Positions 26,499-34,484 of a DNA stretch of 49,480 nucleotides are shown here, piece by piece. The first letter of the stretch is position 1, and every line of letters begins with the position of its first letter. The notes below the pieces were generated by a model. That model saw nothing but the letters and a program-made list of their open reading frames with translations, searched no databases and was not told the origin of the DNA. This stretch comes from DASZTU01 sp035493835 (lineage in GTDB: Bacteria; Pseudomonadota; Alphaproteobacteria; Rhizobiales; Devosiaceae). The stretch lies in assembly GCA_035493835.1 (NCBI GenBank), contig DATJHO010000038.1, positions 1 to 49,480 of the forward strand, read 5' to 3'. The translations under genes and the position numbers were made by a program.

Positions 26499-27442
26499 CA
26501 GCGCTGCCTCCTCAGCCGCGGATCGACGATGGCGTAGCTCAGGTCGACCAGGAAGTTGACGAGGATCACCGCGAAGACCAGCAGCATCACCACCGATTTC
26601 ACCACGATCAGGTCGCGCTGGGTGATGCCCTGGAACACCAGCCGTCCGAGCCCGGGCAGGAAGAACACGTTCTCGATGATGATGCCCCCGGCGAGCAGGA
26701 ACGAGAATTGGAGCCCGAGGATGGTCAGGACCGGGATCAGGGCATTGCGTAGCGCATGGCGCCAGAGCGCTTGCCTGCGCGTCAGCCCCTTGGCGCGGGC
26801 TGAGCGGATATAGTCTTCTCCCAGCGTATCTAGCAGGGCCGAGCGCATGACGCGGGCCAGGATCGAGGCTTGCGGCAGGGCGAGCGCGATCGCCGGCAGG
26901 GTCAGCGCCCGCAGCGCCAGCCAGGGATTGCTCCAGCCCGGAAAGCCGCCGGCCGAGAACCAGCGCAGGGTGATCGAAAATACCAGCACCAGCAGCAAGG
27001 CGAACCAGAAGTTCGGGATCGCAAGCCCCAGTTGCGTGGCGCCCATGACGGAAAGATCGGTCCTCGAATTCCGCCGCGAAGCCGCGATGATACCCGCCGG
27101 AAAGGCGATGATGATGGTGAGGCCCAGCGCGTAGATCGCAAGCGGCAGCGACACGCCCAGGCGGGCGCTGATTAACTCGCTGACCGGCACGCGATAGGTG
27201 TAGCTGGTGCCGAAATCGCCGTGCAGCATGCCCAGCACCCAGCCGAAATAGCGGGCGATCAGCGGGCCGTTGAGGCCGAGCTGTTCGCGCAGTGCCGCAA
27301 GAGTATCGGGCTCGGCGTTCATCCCCAGCATGAACTGCGCGGGATCCCCCGGCACCACTTCCAGCACGAAGAAGATGACAACACTGGCGGCAACCAGGCT
27401 GAGCAGCAGCGAGGCGATCCGGCCAAGGAGATAAGTGGGCAT
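26498..27442 (-). CDS. Peptide ABC transporter permease (DppB-like)
   Basis: 314 residues from the ATG at 27440-27442 (GTG at 27457 would add five). Opening LLGRIASLLLSLVAASVVIFFVL and VPGDPAQFMLG, then LGLNGPLIARYFGWVLGMLHGDFGTSY, and EDYIRSARAKGLTRRQALWRHALRNALIP, the coupling helix of DppB-type permeases. Inner membrane; pairs with the DppC-like protein. First membrane gene after the substrate-binding gene, from which it is separated by 256 bp holding a repeat. Confidence 0.92.
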   Translation of the reverse strand: MPTYLLGRIASLLLSLVAASVVIFFVLEVVPGDPAQFMLGMNAEPDTLAALREQLGLNGPLIARYFGWVLGMLHGDFGTSYTYRVPVSELISARLGVSLPLAIYALGLTIIIAFPAGIIAASRRNSRTDLSVMGATQLGLAIPNFWFALLLVLVFSITLRWFSAGGFPGWSNPWLALRALTLPAIALALPQASILARVMRSALLDTLGEDYIRSARAKGLTRRQALWRHALRNALIPVLTILGLQFSFLLAGGIIIENVFFLPGLGRLVFQGITQRDLIVVKSVVMLLVFAVILVNFLVDLSYAIVDPRLRRQR

Positions 27443-27484
27443 CAGCCGGATATCCACGGAGAAAGCGCCAACCGAGCATTAAGC

Positions 27485-27606
27485 ACCCCTCCCCCCTGAG
27501 GGGAGGGTGGCGGCAGCCGGGTGGGTGTTGTTCCAACCAGCACACTTAGCGCCTCAGATAACAACCCCCACCCCCGCCCCCTCCCCTTAAGAGGGACGGG
27601 AGATGA
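27485..27606. repeat. Composite intergenic inverted repeat between peptide-binding protein and permease genes
   Basis: The left part carries an 8-bp-stem hairpin (CCCTCCCC 27487-27494, GGGGAGGG 27500-27507) followed by GGGTGGGTGTTGTT. The right part, read on the other strand, carries CTTAAGGGGAGGG...GGGTGGGGGTTGTT, so the two halves are imperfect inverted copies. Together they could fold into a large cruciform/stem-loop in the mRNA that links the substrate-binding and permease genes. Confidence 0.65.
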
Positions 27607-27698
27607 GGCACGACCACGCCCCTTCGTCATTGTGGGCAGTCCCGGAGAACGGGATAGCAGCGCAGCCATTCGCCCCCTGCCCGCTCGCACCTCGCGGC

Positions 27699-29192
27699 TC
27701 ACTGCGCCCAATAGACCTGCGTCAGGTCGTCAGCGGGGATCGGCGCGTTGGCCCAGAGACCCTTGAGGCTCTTGTTCTGCACAGTGATATCCGGAAGCTC
27801 GAAGAGGAAGGCGACCGGCATGTCCGCCGTGAGCTGCTTTTGCGCCTGCTGCTGCAACTGCTTGCGCTGGGCAGGATCGGTGGTGGCGTTGAGGTCCGCC
27901 ATGATCTTCTTGAACGCATCCGAGTGGTAGTTGAAGTAGTAGGTGTCGCGGGCAAAAATGCCGATATCGTTCGGCTCCACGTGGCTGACGATCGTCAGGT
28001 CGTAATCCTTGTCGGTGAAGACGTTCTGCAGCCAATCCGCCCACTCGACATTGGTGATGTTGGCGGTGATGCCGACATTGGCCAGCTGCTGGGCGATAAT
28101 CTGGCCGCCATTGCGGGCATAGGGCGGCGGCGGCAGCTTGAGGCTCAGGGTCAAATTGGAGACGCCTGCCTCCTTCAGCAATTGCCTGGAGCGGTCGGGG
28201 TCGAATTTCGATTCCCCCGTCAGATCGACATAGGCCGGATTGTCGGGTGGGAAGAACGTGCCGATCGGCGTGCCATAGCCGAACATGGTGCCGTCGAGCA
28301 GCGTCTTGCGGTCGATGGCGTGGGCAATCGCCTGCCGCACCCTGAGGTCATTGAGCGGCTTCCTGGCGTTATTCATGGCGAGGATGGTCTCGCCTTCCGT
28401 GTTGCCGACCACGACGTCGAAGCGCGGATCGGACTTGATCTGGTCCAGCGCCTCGGGCGCGGGAAACAGCGGGAACGCGTCGATATCGCCGGCAAGGATC
28501 GCGGCGGTCGCGGCGCTCGGATCGCTGATGAACTTGAAGGTCACCTTGTCGAGCTTGACGGGCGTGCCCCAGTAATCGGGGTTCCTCGCAAGGTCGACAT
28601 GGTCCCCCTTGACCCAATCGACGAACTTGAACGGACCAGTGCCGATCGGGTTGGTGACGTTGGTCGCCGCGCTCTTGGGCGAAACAATCACCGCATCGCC
28701 CCAGCCCATATTATAGAGGAAGTCGCCATCGGGCTGGGACAGCGTGATTTTCACCGTCGCCGGATCGATCACGTTCACGGATTTGATTGCCGCAAAGAGC
28801 TGCTTTTGCGCGTTGGTCGACTTCGGGTCGCGGGCACGATCGAGCGAAAACTTCACGTCGTCCGCGGAGAACGGCGTGCCGTCGTGGAATTTGACGCCCG
28901 TCTGCAGGTGGAACATGTAGGTCAGGCCGTCAGGCGAGATATCCCAGGATTTGGCCAGCGCCGGCTGGACGCCACCGCGGGAATCGATACGGGTCAGGCC
29001 CTCGAAGATGTTGGCGTAGGTGACCTCGCGGATCGGGGCCGCGGCCCCGCCGGTCGTGGGATCCAGATTTGGCGGCTCGAGCACCATGCCGATATTCAGG
29101 TCGCTGCGCGGCGCGGCCATCGCCGGCGCGAAGGCAGTGACCGCGGCAAGGCTGGCGCCCAATGAGAGCGCAAGAAGAGTTCTACGCAACAT
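27699..29192 (-). CDS. Peptide ABC transporter substrate-binding protein (SBP family 5)
   Basis: 497 residues; signal peptide MLRRTLLALSLGASLAAVTAFAPAMA. Family 5 hallmarks: LVLEPPNLDPTTGG-like start (NIGMVLEPPNLDPT), YANIFEGLTRID, LAKSWDISPDGLTYMFHLQTGVKFHDGTPFSADDVKFSLDRA, PIGTGPFKFVDW, and VRQAIAHAIDRKTL. GGGGAC precedes the ATG. Periplasmic peptide/opine-type ligand receptor for the two permeases and ATPase downstream (23989-27442). It follows the M20 deacylase by 62 bp on the same strand. Confidence 0.93.
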   Translation of the reverse strand: MLRRTLLALSLGASLAAVTAFAPAMAAPRSDLNIGMVLEPPNLDPTTGGAAAPIREVTYANIFEGLTRIDSRGGVQPALAKSWDISPDGLTYMFHLQTGVKFHDGTPFSADDVKFSLDRARDPKSTNAQKQLFAAIKSVNVIDPATVKITLSQPDGDFLYNMGWGDAVIVSPKSAATNVTNPIGTGPFKFVDWVKGDHVDLARNPDYWGTPVKLDKVTFKFISDPSAATAAILAGDIDAFPLFPAPEALDQIKSDPRFDVVVGNTEGETILAMNNARKPLNDLRVRQAIAHAIDRKTLLDGTMFGYGTPIGTFFPPDNPAYVDLTGESKFDPDRSRQLLKEAGVSNLTLSLKLPPPPYARNGGQIIAQQLANVGITANITNVEWADWLQNVFTDKDYDLTIVSHVEPNDIGIFARDTYYFNYHSDAFKKIMADLNATTDPAQRKQLQQQAQKQLTADMPVAFLFELPDITVQNKSLKGLWANAPIPADDLTQVYWAQ

Positions 29193-29254
29193 CCCTAAGT
29201 CCCCTGTTCATGTCGGCGTCTTCGCAGGCAAATTCTCAGCCAACTCTAGCGAGG

Positions 29255-30541
29255 TCAGCGCGGCCCCAGCAATCGCAAAAGCGTCAGGGCCATGATCTTG
29301 GCGGAGTCGATCATGTCGTCGACCCCTACGTATTCGTCCGGCTGGTGAGCGAGGTCGAGAATGCCCGGACCATAAGCGATGCAGTTCTTCAGCTTGCCAA
29401 TGCGGTCGATATGCTTCTGGTCGTAAGTGCCGGGCGAGACCACGTAGTCGGGGTCCTTCGCCAGCACCTCGTTGATGGCCTCGGAAACCGAGCGCACGAT
29501 CGGTGCGTCGCGATCGGTTAGCGTGGGCGAAACCTGCCACATCTCGCGCAACTCGTATCTGAAGTTCGGCCGGCGCGCTTTTACGCGTTCCAGCACGTCG
29601 ACGATCTCCTGCCTCACCTCCGCGCCGGACTCCTCGATGAGGTAGCGACGGTCGATCACCATGCGGACGCTGTCGGCAACGGCAGCGGAGGGAAACCCGG
29701 TAAAACCTTGTTCGGGCTCGGGTAGCCCGCCATGCAGCGAATTGATGTTCATGGTCGATTGCCGTGCCTGGGGCGGCACCACCGGCATGGCGGTGTGCTT
29801 CTTCTCGAGCGCCGGATAGAGAGTTTCTTCGATTTCGGCCAGCACCGCGCCCATGTGGCGGATGGCGCTGTCGCCCAAAAACGGCATCGAACCGTGCGCG
29901 ATGCGGCCCTTGGTCTCGATCTCGGCCCACCAGACGCCGCGATGCCCGAGGCAGACGCGATCCTTGTTGAGCGGCTCGGGAATAATGACGTGATGCACGC
30001 GGCCAGGTGAGAAAAAGCCCTTCCCGGCCAGATAGGCAACGCCCCCAAAACCGCCGGTTTCCTCGTCGGCCGTGCCCGAAATTTCGATCGCCCCGGCGAA
30101 ATCCGGATAGATGTCGATAAAGGCCTCCGCGGCAATGATCGAGGCGGCGAGGCCACCCTTCATGTCGCAGGCGCCGCGGCCGTAGATCTTGCCGTCCTTG
30201 AGCTCGCCGCCGAACGGGTCAAAGGTCCAGCCCTGCCCGGCGAGCACGACATCGGTGTGGGAGTTAAAATGGAGGCACTCGCCCGGGGCACTCCCCTCCT
30301 TGCGCGCCAAAACATTCCAGCGCGGATATTTGTCGCTGTCGCCCGGCGTCCCCTCTGCGCGAATGAGTTCGATCGAAAAGCCCTTGGCCGAGAGTCGCTT
30401 GGCGAGATACTCGCAGATCTCGCGATAGCATTCGCCCGGCGGGTTGAGCGTGGGAATGCGGATGAGATCCTGCGTCAGCGCCACGAGGTCGTCCCGCCGG
30501 CGCTCGATTTCCTGCAGCAGCTTCTCGCGTCGGTCCGTCAC
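29255..30541 (-). CDS. M20 family metallopeptidase / ArgE-DapE-like deacylase
   Basis: 428 residues. GTG at 30539-30541 with GAGGGGG upstream is preferred to the TTG at 30556. Zinc site as in M20: H95 and catalytic D97 (HFNSHTDVV), bridging D126 (GRGACDMKGG), catalytic E160 and E161 (ADEETGG), a later EP in IIPEPL, and a C-terminal His in TYDQKHIDRIG. It removes an N-acyl group or a terminal residue in the cytoplasm. First gene of the peptide-uptake unit, so it probably hydrolyses the imported compound. Substrate not resolved. Confidence 0.9.
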   Translation of the reverse strand: MTDRREKLLQEIERRRDDLVALTQDLIRIPTLNPPGECYREICEYLAKRLSAKGFSIELIRAEGTPGDSDKYPRWNVLARKEGSAPGECLHFNSHTDVVLAGQGWTFDPFGGELKDGKIYGRGACDMKGGLAASIIAAEAFIDIYPDFAGAIEISGTADEETGGFGGVAYLAGKGFFSPGRVHHVIIPEPLNKDRVCLGHRGVWWAEIETKGRIAHGSMPFLGDSAIRHMGAVLAEIEETLYPALEKKHTAMPVVPPQARQSTMNINSLHGGLPEPEQGFTGFPSAAVADSVRMVIDRRYLIEESGAEVRQEIVDVLERVKARRPNFRYELREMWQVSPTLTDRDAPIVRSVSEAINEVLAKDPDYVVSPGTYDQKHIDRIGKLKNCIAYGPGILDLAHQPDEYVGVDDMIDSAKIMALTLLRLLGPR

Positions 30542-30713
30542 TACCCACCCCCTCAAATCAGACAGGCAAGCTTGTGACGCGCGAGAGGCCGAGTCAACGG
30601 CAAGGCCGAAGCAAAAAGCCCAATGTTCCTTTGCTTTTAGAACCTCAAGTGGGGGCAGCGATCAGCCAATGCCGTAAATGCCGCCACCGGGCCTGATTAC
30701 GCTCCGACACAAC

Positions 30714-30738
30714 GGAACCTCGGGCACAATGCTCCGTT
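30714..30738 (+). promoter_or_regulatory. EcfG-type (general stress response) promoter upstream of DUF892 gene
   Basis: GGAAC at 30714-30718, 16-base spacer, CGTT at 30735-30738. This matches the alphaproteobacterial EcfG/RpoE2 consensus GGAAC-N16/17-CGTT. The motif ends 45 bp before the DUF892 ATG. Seen directly; sigma-factor use is inferred. Confidence 0.75.
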
Positions 30739-30783
30739 TGAGACATGCGTCATTGTCACAGCCAGCTACCGGAGATTGAACAA

Positions 30784-31278
30784 ATGCCTCAAGAGAAAAA
30801 ACTCGAAGATCTCTTCATCGATACGCTCAGGGACATGTATTACGCCGAAAAGCAGATCCTGAAGACGCTGCCCAAGATGGCGAAGGCGGCCGAGGATCCA
30901 CAACTCAAGGCCGGCTTCGAAGAACATCGCGTCCAGACCGAGGGGCACGTGGAACGGCTTGAGCAAATCTTCGAAATGCTTGGCCAGCCTGCCCGCGGCA
31001 AGACCTGCGAAGCGATCCTTGGCATCATCGAGGAAGGCAAGGAGATCATGGATGAGTTCAAGGGCTCGCACGCCCTCGATGCTGGACTCATCTCTTCAGC
31101 GCAGGCCGTCGAGCACTACGAAATGGCCCGCTATGGTACGCTCAAGGCCTGGGCGACGCTGCTCGGCCGCCAGGATGCGGCGCAGTTGCTGGACGAGACC
31201 TACAAGGAAGAATCGGCCACCGACAAAAAGCTCAGCGAACTGGCCATAAACACCGACAACGCCAAGGCGGCAGCGTGA
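30784..31278 (+). CDS. DUF892 (YciE/YciF-type) ferritin-like protein
   Basis: 164 residues from the ATG at 30784 (CGGAGA upstream). DLFIDTLRDMYYAEKQILKTLPKMAKAAEDPQLKAGFEEH is the family signature, an all-helical four-helix bundle with acidic and His residues in positions that bind two metals in ferritin relatives. E/H residues recur at HVERLEQIFE and EHYEMARYGTL. Such proteins are stress-induced in many bacteria; the exact role is unsettled. It has its own EcfG-type promoter and is followed by a hairpin. Confidence 0.92.
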   Translation: MPQEKKLEDLFIDTLRDMYYAEKQILKTLPKMAKAAEDPQLKAGFEEHRVQTEGHVERLEQIFEMLGQPARGKTCEAILGIIEEGKEIMDEFKGSHALDAGLISSAQAVEHYEMARYGTLKAWATLLGRQDAAQLLDETYKEESATDKKLSELAINTDNAKAAA

Positions 31279-31284
31279 CGCCAA

Positions 31285-31313
31285 TGCAGCGCGGATCGCC
31301 TTTCCGCGCTGCA
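31285..31313 (+). terminator. Hairpin after the DUF892 gene
   Basis: Eleven-bp perfect stem TGCAGCGCGGA / TCCGCGCTGCA with 7-base loop, 7 bp after the stop codon. No U-run follows, so termination would need Rho or be partial. It separates the DUF892 unit from the ligD promoter 9 bp downstream. Confidence 0.65.
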
Positions 31314-31321
31314 GCGCCTTC

Positions 31322-31347
31322 GGAACATTCTCTCAGCGCCGCCCGTT
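31322..31347 (+). promoter_or_regulatory. EcfG-type promoter upstream of ligD
   Basis: GGAAC at 31322-31326, 17-base spacer, CGTT at 31344-31347, ending 31 bp before the ligD ATG. Same consensus as at 30714-30738. Supports independent general-stress control of the ligase gene. Confidence 0.7.
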
Positions 31348-31378
31348 TATGCCCAGCGCAACCGAGGAGGTGAGCCAG

Positions 31379-33937
31379 ATGTCTCCGTCCGCCGACACCC
31401 AGCTCAAGACCTATCGGCAGAAGCGAGATTTTTCCAAAACGGCCGAGCCCTCCGGCAGCAGCGCCAAAACCTCCGGCGGCAAGGCGCTGAAATTTGTCGT
31501 GCAGAAACACGACGCTACCCGCCTCCACTACGATTTCCGTCTTGAACTCGACGGCGTGCTGAAAAGCTGGGCCGTGACCAAGGGCCCCTCCTCCGATCCG
31601 GCCGACAAGCGGCTTGCCGTGCAGGTGGAGGACCATCCACTCGACTATGGCGACTTCGAGGGCACGATCCCCGAGGGCGAGTATGGGGGCGGCACCGTGT
31701 TGCTCTGGGACGAGGGCACCTGGGAGCCGATCGGCGATCCGCACCGGGGCCTTGCCAAGGGTGATCTGAAATTTCGCCTCAACGGCAGGCGGATGAAGGG
31801 TGAGTGGGTGCTCGTCCACATGAAGGGCCGGGATCAGGGCGGTAAGGAGAACTGGCTGCTGATCAAGCACAAGGACGCGTACGCCACCCCCGGCGAAAAT
31901 CACCTCACCGAAGAATTCACCACCAGCGTCGAGACCGGTCGCGACCTCGAGGGCATCGCCAAGGGTCGCAAGCCGCGCACCAAGGCGGCGAAAGGGAGGG
32001 CCGAACCGGAAGCAAAGGTCTGGACCGGCGGCAAGGCCGTGGCCCTCCCTGCTTTTCGCCCTCCAGAATTAGCGACGCTCGTCGACCGCGTGCCCGAGGG
32101 GCGCAACTGGCTTTTCGAAATGAAATACGACGGCTATCGGTGCCTCGCTGCCCTCGCCGGCCCCGAAGTGCGGCTCTATACGCGCAACGGCAATGACTGG
32201 ACGCGCCAGTTCGCGGCCATTCGCGAGCCCCTCGCCCAACTCACCAACGGTTCGGCGCTGATCGATGGCGAGCTTTGCGCCTTCAAAGATGGGCGCACCG
32301 ACTTTTCCGCCCTCAAGGAGGCGCTGTCGAACGGCGACCCGCTGGTCTACTTCGTCTTCGATCTGCTCGAGCAGGACGGCGAGGACCTCACGGCACTGCC
32401 GCTACTCGAGCGCAAGGAACGTCTGCGGGCGCTGACGGGCCCCGTCGAGAAGGACGGGCCTATCCAGTTCTCCGAGCACGTGCAGGGCAATGGCGAGAAG
32501 GTATTCGACGCTTTGTGCAAGGGCGGTTTCGAGGGCGTCATCGCCAAGCAGGCTGACTCCCGCTATCGCGGCGAGCGGACGAAGGATTGGCTGAAGATAA
32601 AGTGCCTGCATCGGCAGGAATTCGTCATCGGCGGCTGGCGGCCCTCGGAAAAGCGCAATCACTTCGCTTCGCTCCTCCTCGGCACATGGGACAATGGCAA
32701 GCTCGTCTATCACGGGCGGGTCGGCACCGGCTTCAACCAGAAGGATGCCGAGGCTCTGCAGCAGGCGCTTGATGCCCTGCCCCGCGACACGCCCCCCTTC
32801 GCCGAACTGCCCCGCGACATTGCGCGCCGTGCCCGCTGGGTCGAGCCGGACCTCGTGGCCGAGATCGCCTTCACCGAAACAACGCCTGATGGCGCGCTGC
32901 GGCATCCCTCCTTCCTCGGGCTGCGCGAGGACAAGCCGGCGCGCAGCGTGGTGATGGAACGGGCCGAACCGAACACGTCAAGCAAGCCCGCGGGAAAAAC
33001 AGCAAAATTGGATCCCAAGGAGGGCGAGGCGGTTGCCAGCAAACTGGGGATTGAGCTGACGCATCCCGAGCGGGTGGTCTATCCCGGCCAGGGGATCACC
33101 AAGGCCGAACTCGCCGCCTATTACGCCGGGGTCGCCGAGCGCATGCTGCCCTACATCGCCGACCGCCCGCTGAGCCTGCTCCGCTGCCCGCAGGGCCGTT
33201 CGAAGTACTGCTTCTTCCAGAAGCACGATACCGGCGGCTTTCCGAAGTCCATGAAATCGGTCGAGATCACCGAAAAGGACGGCAGCATCGAGGACTATTT
33301 CTACATCGAGGATCTCGCCGGGCTGATCGGCGGCGTGCAGATGAACGTGCTTGAATTCCACATCTGGGGTTGCAAGCGCGACAACATCGAAAAACCCGAG
33401 CGCATCATCTTCGACATCGACCCCGACGAGGGCCTGGGCTTCGAGCATGTGCGCGACGCTGCCGCCGACATCCGCAACGCGCTGGGCGATCTCGGGCTCG
33501 AAACCTTCCCGATGCTGACCGGCGGCAAGGGCGTGCACGTGATCGCCCCGCTCAAGCCGAACTTCGAATGGCCCGAGGTAAAAGCGTTCTGCCATGGCTT
33601 CGCGCAGTGGCTCGAGGCGCGCGAGCCGGATCGGTTCGTTTCCAACATGTCAAAGGCCAAGCGGAAGGGCCGCATGTTCATCGATTATTTGCGCAACGAG
33701 CGCGGCTCGACCGCCATTGCGCCCTGGTCGTCCCGCTCACGCGAAGGGGCGCCGGCGGCAGTGCCGGTAGGCTGGGACGAGCTGCCGGCAATTGCGGCGG
33801 CGAACGCCTTCACTCTGCCGGCGGCGGCCGCTCGCGCTGCCTTGCCGGACCCATGGAAGGGATATTTTTCGACCCGCCAGACCATCACGCCGGCCATGCT
33901 GAAAGCCGTTGCGGAGGGCCGGCCGGGCAGGCGTTGA
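31379..33937 (+). CDS. ligD: Multifunctional DNA ligase D
   Basis: 852 residues from the ATG at 31379, which has GAGGAGG upstream; an ATG ten codons earlier has none. Order: 3'-phosphoesterase (~40-190; QKHDATRLHYDFRLEL, HPLDYGDFEGTIPEGEYGGG), ATP-dependent ligase (~230-530; K249 in EMKYDGYR is the adenylated Lys, with DGELCAF and EGVIAK), primase/polymerase (~575-850; D679 and D681 in DIDPDEG, and FPMLTGGKGVHVIAPL). LigD repairs double-strand breaks with Ku by non-homologous end joining. No Ku gene is in the window, so its partner would be encoded elsewhere. Confidence 0.97.
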   Translation: MSPSADTQLKTYRQKRDFSKTAEPSGSSAKTSGGKALKFVVQKHDATRLHYDFRLELDGVLKSWAVTKGPSSDPADKRLAVQVEDHPLDYGDFEGTIPEGEYGGGTVLLWDEGTWEPIGDPHRGLAKGDLKFRLNGRRMKGEWVLVHMKGRDQGGKENWLLIKHKDAYATPGENHLTEEFTTSVETGRDLEGIAKGRKPRTKAAKGRAEPEAKVWTGGKAVALPAFRPPELATLVDRVPEGRNWLFEMKYDGYRCLAALAGPEVRLYTRNGNDWTRQFAAIREPLAQLTNGSALIDGELCAFKDGRTDFSALKEALSNGDPLVYFVFDLLEQDGEDLTALPLLERKERLRALTGPVEKDGPIQFSEHVQGNGEKVFDALCKGGFEGVIAKQADSRYRGERTKDWLKIKCLHRQEFVIGGWRPSEKRNHFASLLLGTWDNGKLVYHGRVGTGFNQKDAEALQQALDALPRDTPPFAELPRDIARRARWVEPDLVAEIAFTETTPDGALRHPSFLGLREDKPARSVVMERAEPNTSSKPAGKTAKLDPKEGEAVASKLGIELTHPERVVYPGQGITKAELAAYYAGVAERMLPYIADRPLSLLRCPQGRSKYCFFQKHDTGGFPKSMKSVEITEKDGSIEDYFYIEDLAGLIGGVQMNVLEFHIWGCKRDNIEKPERIIFDIDPDEGLGFEHVRDAAADIRNALGDLGLETFPMLTGGKGVHVIAPLKPNFEWPEVKAFCHGFAQWLEAREPDRFVSNMSKAKRKGRMFIDYLRNERGSTAIAPWSSRSREGAPAAVPVGWDELPAIAAANAFTLPAAAARAALPDPWKGYFSTRQTITPAMLKAVAEGRPGRR

Positions 33938-34484
33938 TCAGCGGCCCCCGGCATTTTTGCAGCCCGCGATTTCGGCAAGCCGGATTTTCGAGTACAGCGA
34001 CAAAAAATCCCTTGTCCGCCGCCTTGACATATTTGCCGTAAGGTTTTGTTTCTCAACACATTGGCTGCATCGGCGGCCGGAGAACCTGATCTTTGTGCGA
34101 CCCCCGCCAGAGCACCCCACACGGCCTGAATCGGCGACCCGATTGGACGGTTTCCGACAGTGGGGCAGGCGTCGCCTCGCGGGCTAAATCCTATTCATTA
34201 ATTGACGGATTTGACTTTTCCACAGGAAGGGTTGGCCGCCAGAATTTTGCTCCAACCGACCGCTACACACAATCCAGCAAAATCTGCGACGGGAAGCCGG
34301 AAATGGTTCTAAGTGGGCCTGCTTCAATGGGAAAATGGAGGACGGAAACCCACCTCCGGGCCGCTGGATTCGCCCTCCCCTGCGCAAACCGCATGCCTGA
34401 CATGCACGAACCGAATGCACGCCGCCCCGTTCTTGCGACACGTTTCGTTTATTTTGCCGCGTCTTCCGTATCGAGTTCCCTGCA
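33938..34484. other. 547-bp noncoding region upstream of the glucan operon
   Basis: Long leader between ligD and opgG. It has a TTGACA at 34024-34029 without a good -10 at 16-18 bp, several AT-rich patches (around 34185-34225 and 34440-34455) and short open frames without ribosome sites. No RNA gene, repeat or strong hairpin stands out. Presumably contains the osmoregulated opgGH promoter. Confidence 0.5.

Noticed and set aside
31349..31378. Earlier ATG for ligD
   Set aside because: It lies at the EcfG motif's downstream end without a ribosome site; the ATG at 31379 has GAGGAGG.
34024..34052. TTGACA as a sigma-70 promoter for opgG
   Set aside because: No acceptable -10 hexamer at 16-18 bp; not listed as a promoter.
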